From contig JAHDBJ010000010.1 of assembly GCA_020630435.1 (NCBI GenBank), forward strand, positions 40,295-104,294: 64,000 nt of DNA, given 5' to 3'. The DNA comes from Saprospiraceae bacterium (GTDB lineage Bacteria; Bacteroidota; Bacteroidia; Chitinophagales; Saprospiraceae). The number at the start of each line of letters is the position of its first letter. Positions within the stretch are counted from its first letter, which is position 1. Shown here one piece after another: positions 32,859 to 42,004 of this stretch. The notes below the pieces were generated by a model. The model was not told the DNA's origin. It worked only from the letters and a program-made list of their open reading frames with translations, and did not search any database. Both the position numbers and the translations under genes were made by a program.

Positions 32859-35351
32859 ATGAAGCATTTTATACTACTCTTATTTACCTTTTTATTAATA
32901 TCTAATGATTTAACAGCACAAGAACATTCAACAGCACGTAGATGGAACGATGCACTATTGGAAGCAATACGTGGCGATTTTGCCCGTCCTACTGTACATG
33001 CTAGAAATCTATTTCATACCTCAATTGCCTTATATGATTCTTGGGCAATTTACGATGATAAAGCAAAAACCTACTTATTAGGAAAAACGGTAAATGGTTT
33101 TGAATGTCCTTTTGACGGCATTATTGATCCGATAGACAAAGCTCGAGCAATAGATGAAACTATGAGTTATGCTGCCTATCGTTTATTAAGACATCGTTTT
33201 CAAAATTCTCCTAGTGCTGCCCAAACGATACAAAGACTTAATCAATTAATGATTGATTTAGGGCATGACGCTGGTTATTCTTCTATAAATTATAGTGGAG
33301 GTTCTCCAGCAGCATTAGGAAATTATATAGGCCAGTGCTTAATCGAGTTTGGGTTTCAAGATGGTTCGAATGAAATGATCCAATATCAAAACGCTTATTA
33401 TCTTCCTAGTAATCCTTCTTTAATCATAGATAATCCAGGTAATGATAGGATGGTTGATCCGAATCGTTGGCAGCCACTTACTCTTGAGGTTTTCATTGAT
33501 CAGGGAGGGAATCCAATTCCTGGTTCGACACCTGAGTTTCTTAGCCCCGAATGGGGACAAGTTTCTCCTTTTGCCTTGAAAGAAGAAGATAGAGAAATTT
33601 ATCAAAGAGATGGTGGTGAATACTGGGTATACCATAATCCAGGCGCTCCACCATATCTAGGAGGTAATTTATCTGAAGAATATAAATGGGGGTTTGCTTT
33701 AGTATCCGCTTGGTCTTCACATCTTGATCCTAATGATGGGGTAATGTGGGACATTTCTCCTGCTTCTATTGGCAATATTCAACAATTACCTGAGACGATA
33801 GAAGAACTTAGAGATTTTTATGATTTTGAAAATGGCGGTGATCCTAGTAAAGGTCATACCTTGAATCCATATACGGGTCAACCTTATGTACCACAAATGG
33901 TTCCTAGAGGAGATTATGCTAGAATATTAGCAGAATTTTGGGCAGATGGTCCTGACTCTGAGACCCCACCAGGACACTGGTTTACAATCCTCAACTATGT
34001 CAATGATCATCCTTTATTTGAAAAAAGATATAGAGGGCAAGGGGAAATCTTAGATGATTTAGAATGGGATGTGAAAGCATATTTGATGATGGGTGGTGCT
34101 ATGCACGATGCAGCTATAACTGCTTGGGGCATAAAAGGATGGTATGATTATCCTAGACCAGTTTCTACGATAAGATATATGGCAGACCAAGGTCAAAGTT
34201 CGGATTCAAATCTTCCGAATTACAATCCTGCTGGTTTACCTCTAGTTGAAGGGTATATTGAATTGGTACAAGCTGGTGACCCCTTAGCTGGTTCTAATGG
34301 TGAACATATCAATAAGGTAAAAGTATATGCATGGAAAGGGCCTAATTATATTAATAACCCTGATACCGATGTAGCAGGTGTAGATTGGATACTAGCCGAA
34401 AACTGGTGGCCCTATCAAAGACCATCTTTTGTTACACCTCCTTTTGCTGGATATGTTTCTGGTCATTCTACATATTCTAGAGCTGCCGCAGAAATTCTAA
34501 CTAAACTTACAGGAGATCCATTTTTTCCTGGTGGTATAGGAGAATTTGTTGCTCGTAGAAATGAGTTCTTAGTTTTTGAAGATGGCCCTAGTCAAGATAT
34601 AACCTTACAATGGGCAACCTATCGTGATGCTTCTGACCAGACAAGTTTATCTAGAATATGGGGTGGAATTCATCCTCCTGTTGATGATATCCCAGGAAGA
34701 AAAATTGGAATGCAAATAGCAGAAGACGCTTTTGCACTTGCAGAAGCTTATTTCTTTAACGATAATGATAATGATGGTTTTCACGAATTTATTGATTGTA
34801 ATGATGATAATCCTGATATTAACCAAGCTAGCCTAGAAGTATGTGATAATATTGATAATGATTGTGATGGTTTAATTGATGAAGGTTTAGAGCTCATCTC
34901 TTACTTTAGAGATAATGATAAAGATGGTTTTGGAGATATTAACGATCCTTTATATACCTGTTTTGATATGGAGTTAGTTGACTATGTAAGGGATAGTACA
35001 GATTGTGATGATACAGATGCTACTATCAATCCCCTAGCAGAAGATATTCCTAGAAATGGTATTGATGAAAATTGCTCTGGAGGAGATGCTACTAGTACGG
35101 AGAAGTTATTTTATCCCAATCCACTTTCTACAAATGAGCTAACCATTAATTTTGACTATGCTGGTATTGCCAATATTTATATTATTGATGCTTCAGGTCG
35201 TTTAGTCGGTGACCAAGTATTAACGTTTACAGACAATTATACAACTGTCAATTTTGAAGGATATGGTCCAGGAGTTTATTTTATTAGACTATTTGATAAA
35301 GATGGTAATGAATTAGCTACTGAAAAAATAGTTAAATACTTAGGGTTTTAG
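32859..35351 (+). CDS. Secreted PAP2/vanadium haloperoxidase-like protein with MopE and T9SS domains
   Basis: The start at 32859 (MKHFILLLFTFL) is preferred to TTG at 32838. The signal peptide ends at LTAQ. The large central region (about 25-640) resembles vanadium-dependent haloperoxidase/PAP2 proteins, with the histidine-containing core PPFAGYVSGHSTYSRAAAE near residues 527-545 and earlier GAMHDAAITAWGIKG. Residues about 640-740 hold MopE-like Asp/Asn/Cys units, DNDNDGFHEFIDCNDDNP and CDNIDNDCDGLIDEG, thought to bind calcium. The end is a type A T9SS sorting domain. The protein is therefore exported to the surface. Halide oxidation or phosphatase activity cannot be decided here. Confidence 0.82.
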   Translation: MKHFILLLFTFLLISNDLTAQEHSTARRWNDALLEAIRGDFARPTVHARNLFHTSIALYDSWAIYDDKAKTYLLGKTVNGFECPFDGIIDPIDKARAIDETMSYAAYRLLRHRFQNSPSAAQTIQRLNQLMIDLGHDAGYSSINYSGGSPAALGNYIGQCLIEFGFQDGSNEMIQYQNAYYLPSNPSLIIDNPGNDRMVDPNRWQPLTLEVFIDQGGNPIPGSTPEFLSPEWGQVSPFALKEEDREIYQRDGGEYWVYHNPGAPPYLGGNLSEEYKWGFALVSAWSSHLDPNDGVMWDISPASIGNIQQLPETIEELRDFYDFENGGDPSKGHTLNPYTGQPYVPQMVPRGDYARILAEFWADGPDSETPPGHWFTILNYVNDHPLFEKRYRGQGEILDDLEWDVKAYLMMGGAMHDAAITAWGIKGWYDYPRPVSTIRYMADQGQSSDSNLPNYNPAGLPLVEGYIELVQAGDPLAGSNGEHINKVKVYAWKGPNYINNPDTDVAGVDWILAENWWPYQRPSFVTPPFAGYVSGHSTYSRAAAEILTKLTGDPFFPGGIGEFVARRNEFLVFEDGPSQDITLQWATYRDASDQTSLSRIWGGIHPPVDDIPGRKIGMQIAEDAFALAEAYFFNDNDNDGFHEFIDCNDDNPDINQASLEVCDNIDNDCDGLIDEGLELISYFRDNDKDGFGDINDPLYTCFDMELVDYVRDSTDCDDTDATINPLAEDIPRNGIDENCSGGDATSTEKLFYPNPLSTNELTINFDYAGIANIYIIDASGRLVGDQVLTFTDNYTTVNFEGYGPGVYFIRLFDKDGNELATEKIVKYLGF

Positions 35352-35414
35352 GAAGCATCGTTCAATTGATTATATTTATGATTATTTATTTTTAAGCTCT
35401 TCAAAATATTAACA

Positions 35415-36077
35415 ATGAATAATCATATTCCTTATATTCAAATAGATTTTGATTCAGAAGAAAGTAAAATCAAAAGCCAAGATTACTATACTTTTATGGA
35501 ACGTAGAAGAAGTATAAGAACTTTCTCTGATAAACCTGTTTCTAAAGAAGTAATTGAGAATATCATAATGACTGCTTCTTCGGCTCCTTCTGGAGCTCAT
35601 AAACAACCATGGACATTTTGTGCTGTTTCTTCTCAAGAAATAAAACAACAAATTAGAAAAGCAGCAGAAGAAGAAGAGTATGAAAATTATCATGGGAGAA
35701 TGTCTGATACATGGTTAAAAGATTTAGAAATTTTTGGAACAGACTGGCATAAGCCTTTTCTGGAAATAGCACCTTGGCTTATTGTTGTATTTAAAAGAGC
35801 TTATGAAGAAATTGAAGGTACAAGACATAAAAATTACTATGTAAATGAGTCAGTGGGTATCGCCTCTGGATTTCTACTTACTGCAATTCATCAAGCAGGC
35901 TTGGTTTCACTGACACATACACCAAGTCCTATGAATTTTCTGCAAAAAGTATTAAATCGCCCTGAGAATGAACGAGCTTTTTTACTTGTCCCTGTAGGTT
36001 ATCCTGCTGAGAATACAGTCGTGCCTGACATTCAAAGAAAAGGGAAAGAAGAAGTGATCGTTTTTTATAATGATTAA
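35415..36077 (+). CDS. Nitroreductase-fold flavoprotein, iodotyrosine-deiodinase-like
   Basis: The 220-residue protein is an FMN-dependent nitroreductase-fold enzyme with RRSIRTFSDKPV (residues about 30-41) and SSAPSGAHKQPWTF (about 55-68) for FMN binding. It closely follows the iodotyrosine deiodinase (IYD) pattern. The stretch EEEEYENYHGRM places Glu and Tyr, and TDWHKPFLEIAPWL places Lys, where the mammalian enzyme has its Glu-Tyr-Lys substrate clamp. TTP-like HTPSPMNFLQ and VPDIQRK also align. IYD removes halide from halotyrosines. Bacterial IYD-like enzymes exist, with physiological substrates mostly unclear. The next gene's start overlaps this stop by 8 bp. Confidence 0.82.
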   Translation: MNNHIPYIQIDFDSEESKIKSQDYYTFMERRRSIRTFSDKPVSKEVIENIIMTASSAPSGAHKQPWTFCAVSSQEIKQQIRKAAEEEEYENYHGRMSDTWLKDLEIFGTDWHKPFLEIAPWLIVVFKRAYEEIEGTRHKNYYVNESVGIASGFLLTAIHQAGLVSLTHTPSPMNFLQKVLNRPENERAFLLVPVGYPAENTVVPDIQRKGKEEVIVFYND

Positions 36078-36564
36078 CAACTTAAATTATAATCCTCGTA
36101 TGAACAAACTTCTAGCACTTCAAGAAAAATTTCAAAAGCTTCCATTTGGGCAAGCATTATTTTCCTATGTTGTTGCTCGACAAGCTCCCTATTTTTCAAC
36201 AATAAAACCTAAAATTTTAAAATTAGAGCCACATTTATGTACTATTAAAATGCGTAAACGGAGAAAAGTAGAAAATCACTTAAAAACTGTTCACGCAATA
36301 GCAATGTGTAATTTATGCGAATTAGCTGGAGGACTTTGTCTTGAAGTTACGCTACCAAAAGAATTTCGATGGATTCCGATAGGGATGGAGGTGGCTTATC
36401 TAAAAAAAGCAAAGACAGACTTGGTGGGTTTATGTAAGTTACCTGAAATAGACTGGAAAAATACCGATGAAGTAACTTGTTTTGTATCTGTTAAGGATGA
36501 TAGTGGTATAGAAGTAATGAATGCTCATATTCGCATGAAAATCTCACCTAAAAAGCCTAAATAG
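36070..36564 (+). CDS. DUF4442 hotdog-fold protein
   Basis: The 164-residue protein resembles DUF4442, a hotdog-fold family related to thioesterases. Signals are the segment HAIAMCNLCELAGGLCLEVTLP (about residues 75-96), which forms the central helix of the fold, and WIPIGMEVAYLKKAKTDL. The first ATG overlaps the preceding gene by 8 bp; an alternative ATG at 36100 begins MNKLLALQEKF. Co-translation with the deiodinase-like gene and a truncated haemoglobin 6 bp later indicates an operon. Catalytic residues of this family are not established, and a role in acyl-thioester turnover is inference. Confidence 0.78.
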   Translation: MINNLNYNPRMNKLLALQEKFQKLPFGQALFSYVVARQAPYFSTIKPKILKLEPHLCTIKMRKRRKVENHLKTVHAIAMCNLCELAGGLCLEVTLPKEFRWIPIGMEVAYLKKAKTDLVGLCKLPEIDWKNTDEVTCFVSVKDDSGIEVMNAHIRMKISPKKPK

Positions 36565-36570
36565 AATGCT

Positions 36571-36966
36571 ATGTTAAAAGATATAAAAAATAGAGAAGAT
36601 ATAGAGTTTTTGATGAATGCCTTTTACAAAGAACTTTTGGTTAATGACCAAATCGGATTTATTTTTACGGATGTTATAGCATTAGAACTTGACACTCATC
36701 TTCCTATCATTTGTAATTTTTGGGAAGCCGTATTATTTCACCGCCCCATCTATAATGGAAACATAATGAAGGTTCATATTGAACTCGATAAAAAAGAACC
36801 ACTCAAAAAAGAATATTTTGAGATCTGGCAACAACTATTTATAGAAACTTTAGATAAATATTTTACAGGAAAAAATACAGATGAAGCCAAACGTCGTGTT
36901 GCTTTAATGGCTCCTCTCATACAGTATAAAATTAATCGTAGTCGAGAGAATAATTTTATTCAATAG
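36571..36966 (+). CDS. Group III truncated haemoglobin
   Basis: The 131-residue protein matches group III truncated globins. Signals are EDIEFLMNAFYKELLVNDQIGFIF in helices A-B, HLPIICNFWEAVLFHRPIYNGNIMKVHIEL in the haem pocket with the probable proximal His in KVHIEL, and EYFEIWQQLFIETLDKYF in helices G. Such proteins bind O2 or NO; their roles vary. It follows the DUF4442 gene by 6 bp. The last 11 bases overlap the stop region of the convergent lipoprotein gene. Confidence 0.9.
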   Translation: MLKDIKNREDIEFLMNAFYKELLVNDQIGFIFTDVIALELDTHLPIICNFWEAVLFHRPIYNGNIMKVHIELDKKEPLKKEYFEIWQQLFIETLDKYFTGKNTDEAKRRVALMAPLIQYKINRSRENNFIQ

Positions 36967-37681
36967 GTACTCGCATATTGACTACTTTTTGAAATTTTTC
37001 ACCTTTCCCATTTATACCTGAAAAACGGATTTTAACGGTGCTAATACCTGTTGTCCAAATGGGGTCATCTTCATAGTTTTCTTGCGAATTACGGATATGT
37101 TTTGCCCAATTATCTAACCCTTGGTTCTGTAAATATGCTGTAATTTCATTCAATGTGAACTTTGGCACTTTCAATAAATCTTCTTCATCAGGATAAATTG
37201 TCTTATAATGATTTTCACCTTTATTGATAACCTCTTCCCATTCGGTTGCATGATGTTTCCAATCTTTCAGTACATGAATTTGTTCACCATTTTTTAGGAT
37301 GATGCTATTTTCATATTGTTGCTCTATTTTTAAATCTTTAAGTTTAGAATCCACTACAACCGTAAGAATATCCGCAATATCTGTATAAGGAGACAGTATT
37401 ACCTCTTGATTATTTCTATCCTCATTTATTTTTGATATCCTACTAATAACGTTAACACTTGGAAAACTAACACTAATTTCTTTTGATCCTATGAAAAAAC
37501 CTTTAGATTTTATAGCTTTAGGCATTGTATCTTTAGGTGTTTCCTCTCTAGGAGGCACAGGGACTTCCACTATACTCGAAGGGATTTCTGTATTCTTAGG
37601 ATTGTTTTGATCGTTTTCAGTATAATTACAACTTACTATATAAAACACAAAAATTAGGATGAGAGACAATCGTATTCGCAT
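36956..37681 (-). CDS. Lipoprotein of unknown function
   Basis: The 241-residue protein has a lipoprotein signal with lipobox IVSC at about residues 15-18. A Pro/Glu/Lys-rich linker follows (about 25-55). The rest is an alpha/beta domain with FFIGSKEISVSFPSVNVISRI and DWKHHATEWEEVINKGENHYKTI. It is convergent with the truncated haemoglobin gene, overlapping it by 11 bp. No family was recognised. A second lipoprotein gene on the same strand lies about 280 bp upstream. Confidence 0.62.
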   Translation of the reverse strand: MRIRLSLILIFVFYIVSCNYTENDQNNPKNTEIPSSIVEVPVPPREETPKDTMPKAIKSKGFFIGSKEISVSFPSVNVISRISKINEDRNNQEVILSPYTDIADILTVVVDSKLKDLKIEQQYENSIILKNGEQIHVLKDWKHHATEWEEVINKGENHYKTIYPDEEDLLKVPKFTLNEITAYLQNQGLDNWAKHIRNSQENYEDDPIWTTGISTVKIRFSGINGKGEKFQKVVNMRVPIE

Positions 37682-37960
37682 TATGATTAAATTTAATGTT
37701 GAATTATATTAAAAATAACTAAAAGCACAAGCACTTTATTTGAGGAGATATTGTGCTAGAAATTATCAAAAATATTAATCTTCCATATATGTTGTTAACT
37801 CAATATTTTTTTATTCCTTGTCACAAATAAAAGTCTTTGCTATTGCTATTTTTTCAAAAAAAAAGCATTTTTGTTTTGCGTAAATTTTGCTTAAAAATTA
37901 TATAGAATACTATAAATTAAGAATCATAGGGTGTCCATAGTCTTTTGCCTTGTTGAGTTT

Positions 37961-38566
37961 CTACTTAGCAAGGCTATTTTTTTTCAATAACGCTGTTTGG
38001 ACAACTTTCACAAAATGATCATTCACCTCTGGAATATCTTCACTTGTACCTCCAGAACTATGACTAACTTCTAATGAACCAGAAGTTATTTTTGATCTAA
38101 TCCCTTCACTTGTCCGTTCATACGTACTCATAATGTATGTCTTGTCTAAGCTGTACAAACTATAGAAAGTATTATTAATTAACGTACTTTCTAGCTCTAT
38201 ACCATTTTTCTCGTCCATGAGATAAAGACCTTTTTCTTTATCCTTTAATCGGAATTCATATGGTCTTTTACCTTTCTCCTTATCTTCCCCATAAATGATT
38301 GTCCATTGGTGTGAATTGATGTATCCGACAGAGTCAATAGGCAATATATGTAATTCCATTGGAATCTTCCTAGCCATCCCTCTAGGGGAATATACCTTTA
38401 GTTCTCCTGTCCAAACACCTTCCCAATCTTCAGGAAAGTTAAACTCTTCCTCAATAGCGCTTGTTTTTATACTATTTGAATCCATATTCTCCTTATCTTC
38501 GACAATTTTAGGCTTACAAGAAGTGATAATTAATGTCACAAAACATAATAAAAATAAAATTCTCAT
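37961..38566 (-). CDS. Lipoprotein of unknown function
   Basis: The 201-residue protein begins with a lipoprotein signal, lipobox ITSC at about residues 14-17. A beta-rich domain begins at FPEDWEGVWTGELKVYSPRG (about 43-62) and continues with MELHILPIDSVGYINSHQW. The G-x-W-x-G-x-L opening recalls lipocalin-like or streptavidin-like beta-barrel domains, without clear assignment. The stop codon lies at 37961-37963, next to a short inverted repeat GCCTTG/CAAGGC. The gene is separate from its downstream lipoprotein neighbour. Confidence 0.62.
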   Translation of the reverse strand: MRILFLLCFVTLIITSCKPKIVEDKENMDSNSIKTSAIEEEFNFPEDWEGVWTGELKVYSPRGMARKIPMELHILPIDSVGYINSHQWTIIYGEDKEKGKRPYEFRLKDKEKGLYLMDEKNGIELESTLINNTFYSLYSLDKTYIMSTYERTSEGIRSKITSGSLEVSHSSGGTSEDIPEVNDHFVKVVQTALLKKNSLAK

Positions 38567-38786
38567 ACTAGATATTTTTAAAAAAGTTATTTTTGTTCAA
38601 AATAAAATAATAAGATTGGAGTTTCAAAGTTTAAGATACATTATATAAATTTGCTTCTTATAAAAATACATCTGCACTATAACCAACTCTTTTCTTATTT
38701 GGTTCTTTTCGCTAACTTACAAAAGGTTATAAAATCTTACCTCATATATTAGAAATAGTTTTAGAAATTTATAAATCAATGCACCA

Positions 38787-41700
38787 ATGAATAAATTAAT
38801 TAGTTTAATTATTTGCTTACTAGGTTTTTATTTATTACCAGCTCAATCAGAAGGGTATTTTCAACAAGAAGTCAATTACGATATTGAAGTAACACTAGAT
38901 GATGAGCGTCATGTTCTGACAGGCTATATCGAAATTGAGTATATTAATAATTCTTCTGATGCACTCAAAGAAATTTATCTTCATTTGTGGCCAAATGCTT
39001 ATCGGACAAGAAAGTCCGCATTTGCAAAACAGCAAGTTGGGAATGGGAATCTGCGTTTTCACTTTGCAGATAATAATGCTTTAGGAGGCTATAAAGATTT
39101 GGATTTTTCTGTAAACGAAGAAGTGGTAACATGGGCGTTTTACGAAAAGAATAGGGATATAGCTGTATTAACGCTAAATAAACCATTGAAAAGTGGAGAA
39201 AAAATTACAATCAGTACTCCCTTAGCCATGAAAATACCTGATTCTTTTTCTAGGTTAGGACACGTTGGTCAATCTTATCAAATAACCCAATGGTACCCTA
39301 AACCTGCGGTCTACGATAAAGATGGATGGCATCCAATGCCTTATTTAGATATGGGAGAGTTTTATTCGGAGTTTGGCTCTTTCGATGTGCGAATTACATT
39401 ACCTGATAATTATGTAGTTGGCGCAACGGGCGTGCTTCAGGATCAAAGTGAGATAGATTTTTTAAACAAAAAAAGTGAAGAAGCCAAAGCCACTTTAAAA
39501 ACAACTAATCTAGAAATTCGGCGTTCCTTTCCACCATCGAGCGAAACGACAAAAACGATACAATACAAAGCAGAAAATGTGCACGATTTTGCTTGGTTTG
39601 CCGATAAGCGATTTCATGTTGTAAAAGATGAAGTCGAGCTTGCTTCAGGCAAAAAAGTAGATACCTATGTCATGTTTCACGATAAAACTGATTTGTGGGG
39701 AAAAGCTATAAAATATGTAAACCGTTCTGTCAAGTTTTATTCGGATAATGTTGGAGAATATCCTTGGCCTCAGGCTACAGCCGTAGAAAGTGCTTTGAGC
39801 GCTGGTGGAGGTATGGAGTATCCAATGATTACAGTTATTGGCCGTATGCGTAGTGATGCTAGCTTAGATGAAGTCATCACACATGAGGTAGGACATAATT
39901 GGTTCTATGGTATTTTAGCCTCTAATGAACGAGATTATCCTTGGATTGATGAAGGTATTAACTCTTATTATGAACGTCGTTATATGGCAGAGTTCTATAA
40001 AGATGGTCATATAAGTCCTATTGGTAGGTTAGGACTTCCTAAGTTTATGACGAATGTAGAGGAAAAAGATCTAAGTATGTTACCTCAAATCTTCCAAATG
40101 AATCGCTCTAAACACCAGGCCTGCCAAACGCATTCCGAAAAGCTCACTAGGGCAAATTATGGCATCGCCATCTATGATAAACCTGCTATCATTTTTAAAT
40201 ACCTAGAAAATTATTTAGGAACAAGTGTTTTTGATGCTACAATGCAGCGTTTTTATGAAAAATGGAAGTTCAAACATCCGCAGCCTGAGGATATAAAAGC
40301 ACATTTCGAAGCCTCTACAGGAAAAAACTTAGATTGGTTTTTTGATGATTTTATTAAAACCACAAAAGAATTTGATTATCAAGTCAATGGCATTCAATCG
40401 GGCAATGATTATACCTTAAACGTAGAAAATGTAGGAGATATCGCAGCCCCATTTCCAGTAAATGCCTATAAAGACGGCGCTTTGGTAGAGACCAAATGGT
40501 ATGATGGATTTTCAGGAAGCCAGCAGGTTACTTTTCCTAATGGAGATTATGATGAATTGAGGTTAAATGGAGAAGTTTTGATACCAGAGCAAAACCAAAA
40601 AAATAATAACATCCGTCCTAAAGGTGGAAAAGGTGATGGTATTAATTTCAAATGGCTGGGTGGGGTTCAAAATCCTAGAAAAACAGATGTCTTTTGGACA
40701 CCTATTGTTGGGTATAATGATTATGATAAATTTATGGCTGGTCTAGCACTATACAATTCCTTTATTCCTGGCGCACGGTTTCAGTATGCTCTAGCACCTA
40801 TGTTTGCTACAAATTCAAAAGAACTTGTAGGAACAGCAGGGTTAAAATACCATTTATACCCTGAATCCAATACCTTTGAACGTGTAACTTTTGGCTTAAA
40901 TGCTCGACGTTTCACCTACAATCAGAATGATTTCTATGCTCAATTTGATGAACCCTTTTTTAACTATATGCGAATAACACCTTCTATAACCTTTGAATTG
41001 GCAAAAGAGGATGAACGTAGTCCCGTAACACATACTTTTGATATACGTACGAACTGGATTAATCAACAAACACCAAATTTTAATCGAGATACTACGTTCG
41101 TAGAGATGGGCGTGGATACCGACACCATTGTTACGTATCCTGGTCACCTAGAAGCCAAAGCCTTGATTAATGAAATTAGTTATCAAATACAAAGTAAGGA
41201 TGCTTTGACTCCATTCACTATAAGAGTCTCCTTAGAACAACAAAGCTATGAGCGTTTATTAAATAATGATAAAGAAAATTATCTGAAGGCGTCGCTAGAA
41301 GGGAAGTATCGATTTACATATAAACCAAAGAAGAGTTTTGATATACGGTTATTTACAGGATATTTTATTACCAATACAAGACGAGAAGCTGGAAATGTTT
41401 CTGCTGTAGATATTCGTGGTTCGTATGCTTTGGCATCACAAGGTCGAAACGATTATAAATTCAACCATTATTTCTTTGGTCGCTCCGATACCGAAGATAT
41501 CTGGTCGAGGCAAGTCAGCATGGATGGTGGAGGATTTAAAACCGCTATGGGGAATCTTTCTGGAGGACTTGGAGAAAGTAATGATTTTATTATTGCTTTC
41601 AATTTTAAAGTTGATCTCCCTATGGAGTTTCCTCCCTTTATTCCTAAAATTAGACCTTATTTTGATGCTGGATATTTTAGCAATGCTCGTCCTACAGGTC

Positions 41701-41912
41701 AGGATGATACTTTTGAGGATCAACTACTCTTCAATGGAGGACTTGCTCTAGAGTATGGTGATGGTGTCTTTGGTGTTTATCTGCCTATGTTTGGTTCAGA
41801 TAATGTTATGAATATTTTGAAACAGCGAGGAGATTTTGCGGCTAGAATCTCCTTTAATCTAGATTTGAATCGCCTCAATCCATTTGAAGCAGTCAGAACA
41901 ATCCGTTTTTAA
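38787..41912 (+). CDS. M1-family metallopeptidase with C-terminal barrel-like region
   Basis: The 1041-residue protein has a Sec signal peptide (1-19). An M1 aminopeptidase domain (about 25-560) follows, with GGGMEYP in place of GAMEN (near 340-346) and the zinc site H366-E-V-G-H370 with Glu389 after 18 residues, all intact. From about residue 620 the sequence is a run of alternating aromatic beta segments ending in a terminal Phe (AVRTIRF). This is the form of an outer-membrane beta-barrel. The usual M1 protease has no barrel, so this looks like an outer-membrane-tethered peptidase. The gene is monocistronic, with a strong terminator downstream. The barrel part is inferred from composition alone. 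Confidence 0.85.
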   Translation: MNKLISLIICLLGFYLLPAQSEGYFQQEVNYDIEVTLDDERHVLTGYIEIEYINNSSDALKEIYLHLWPNAYRTRKSAFAKQQVGNGNLRFHFADNNALGGYKDLDFSVNEEVVTWAFYEKNRDIAVLTLNKPLKSGEKITISTPLAMKIPDSFSRLGHVGQSYQITQWYPKPAVYDKDGWHPMPYLDMGEFYSEFGSFDVRITLPDNYVVGATGVLQDQSEIDFLNKKSEEAKATLKTTNLEIRRSFPPSSETTKTIQYKAENVHDFAWFADKRFHVVKDEVELASGKKVDTYVMFHDKTDLWGKAIKYVNRSVKFYSDNVGEYPWPQATAVESALSAGGGMEYPMITVIGRMRSDASLDEVITHEVGHNWFYGILASNERDYPWIDEGINSYYERRYMAEFYKDGHISPIGRLGLPKFMTNVEEKDLSMLPQIFQMNRSKHQACQTHSEKLTRANYGIAIYDKPAIIFKYLENYLGTSVFDATMQRFYEKWKFKHPQPEDIKAHFEASTGKNLDWFFDDFIKTTKEFDYQVNGIQSGNDYTLNVENVGDIAAPFPVNAYKDGALVETKWYDGFSGSQQVTFPNGDYDELRLNGEVLIPEQNQKNNNIRPKGGKGDGINFKWLGGVQNPRKTDVFWTPIVGYNDYDKFMAGLALYNSFIPGARFQYALAPMFATNSKELVGTAGLKYHLYPESNTFERVTFGLNARRFTYNQNDFYAQFDEPFFNYMRITPSITFELAKEDERSPVTHTFDIRTNWINQQTPNFNRDTTFVEMGVDTDTIVTYPGHLEAKALINEISYQIQSKDALTPFTIRVSLEQQSYERLLNNDKENYLKASLEGKYRFTYKPKKSFDIRLFTGYFITNTRREAGNVSAVDIRGSYALASQGRNDYKFNHYFFGRSDTEDIWSRQVSMDGGGFKTAMGNLSGGLGESNDFIIAFNFKVDLPMEFPPFIPKIRPYFDAGYFSNARPTGQDDTFEDQLLFNGGLALEYGDGVFGVYLPMFGSDNVMNILKQRGDFAARISFNLDLNRLNPFEAVRTIRF

Positions 41913-41935
41913 AACAGAGCTATAAGATAAAAAAG

Positions 41936-41975
41936 AAAACGCTTGGTTTCAATAGAATAAACCAAGCGTTTTTTT
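41936..41975. terminator. Bidirectional terminator
   Basis: A perfect 14-bp stem, AAAACGCTTGGTTT (41936-41949) with its complement (41959-41972), is followed by T residues on the plus strand and preceded by A residues, so it can serve both strands. It lies between the M1 peptidase gene and the convergent histidine-kinase gene. Confidence 0.88.
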
Positions 41976-42004
41976 ATATTCAAAATATTCTGGGTCATAA
42001 CCTA

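Noticed and set aside
37948..37980. GCCTTG/CAAGGC hairpin followed by T run, considered a plus-strand terminator
   Set aside because: No plus-strand gene ends just before it. It overlaps the stop codon of a minus-strand gene and the minus-strand reading has no T run after the stem.
38295..38648. 117-codon plus-strand open frame
   Set aside because: It lies largely opposite the lipoprotein gene at 37961-38566, which has a clear lipobox.
41416..41751. 111-codon plus-strand open frame
   Set aside because: It is a shifted frame inside the M1 peptidase gene, whose own frame is supported by zinc and barrel features.
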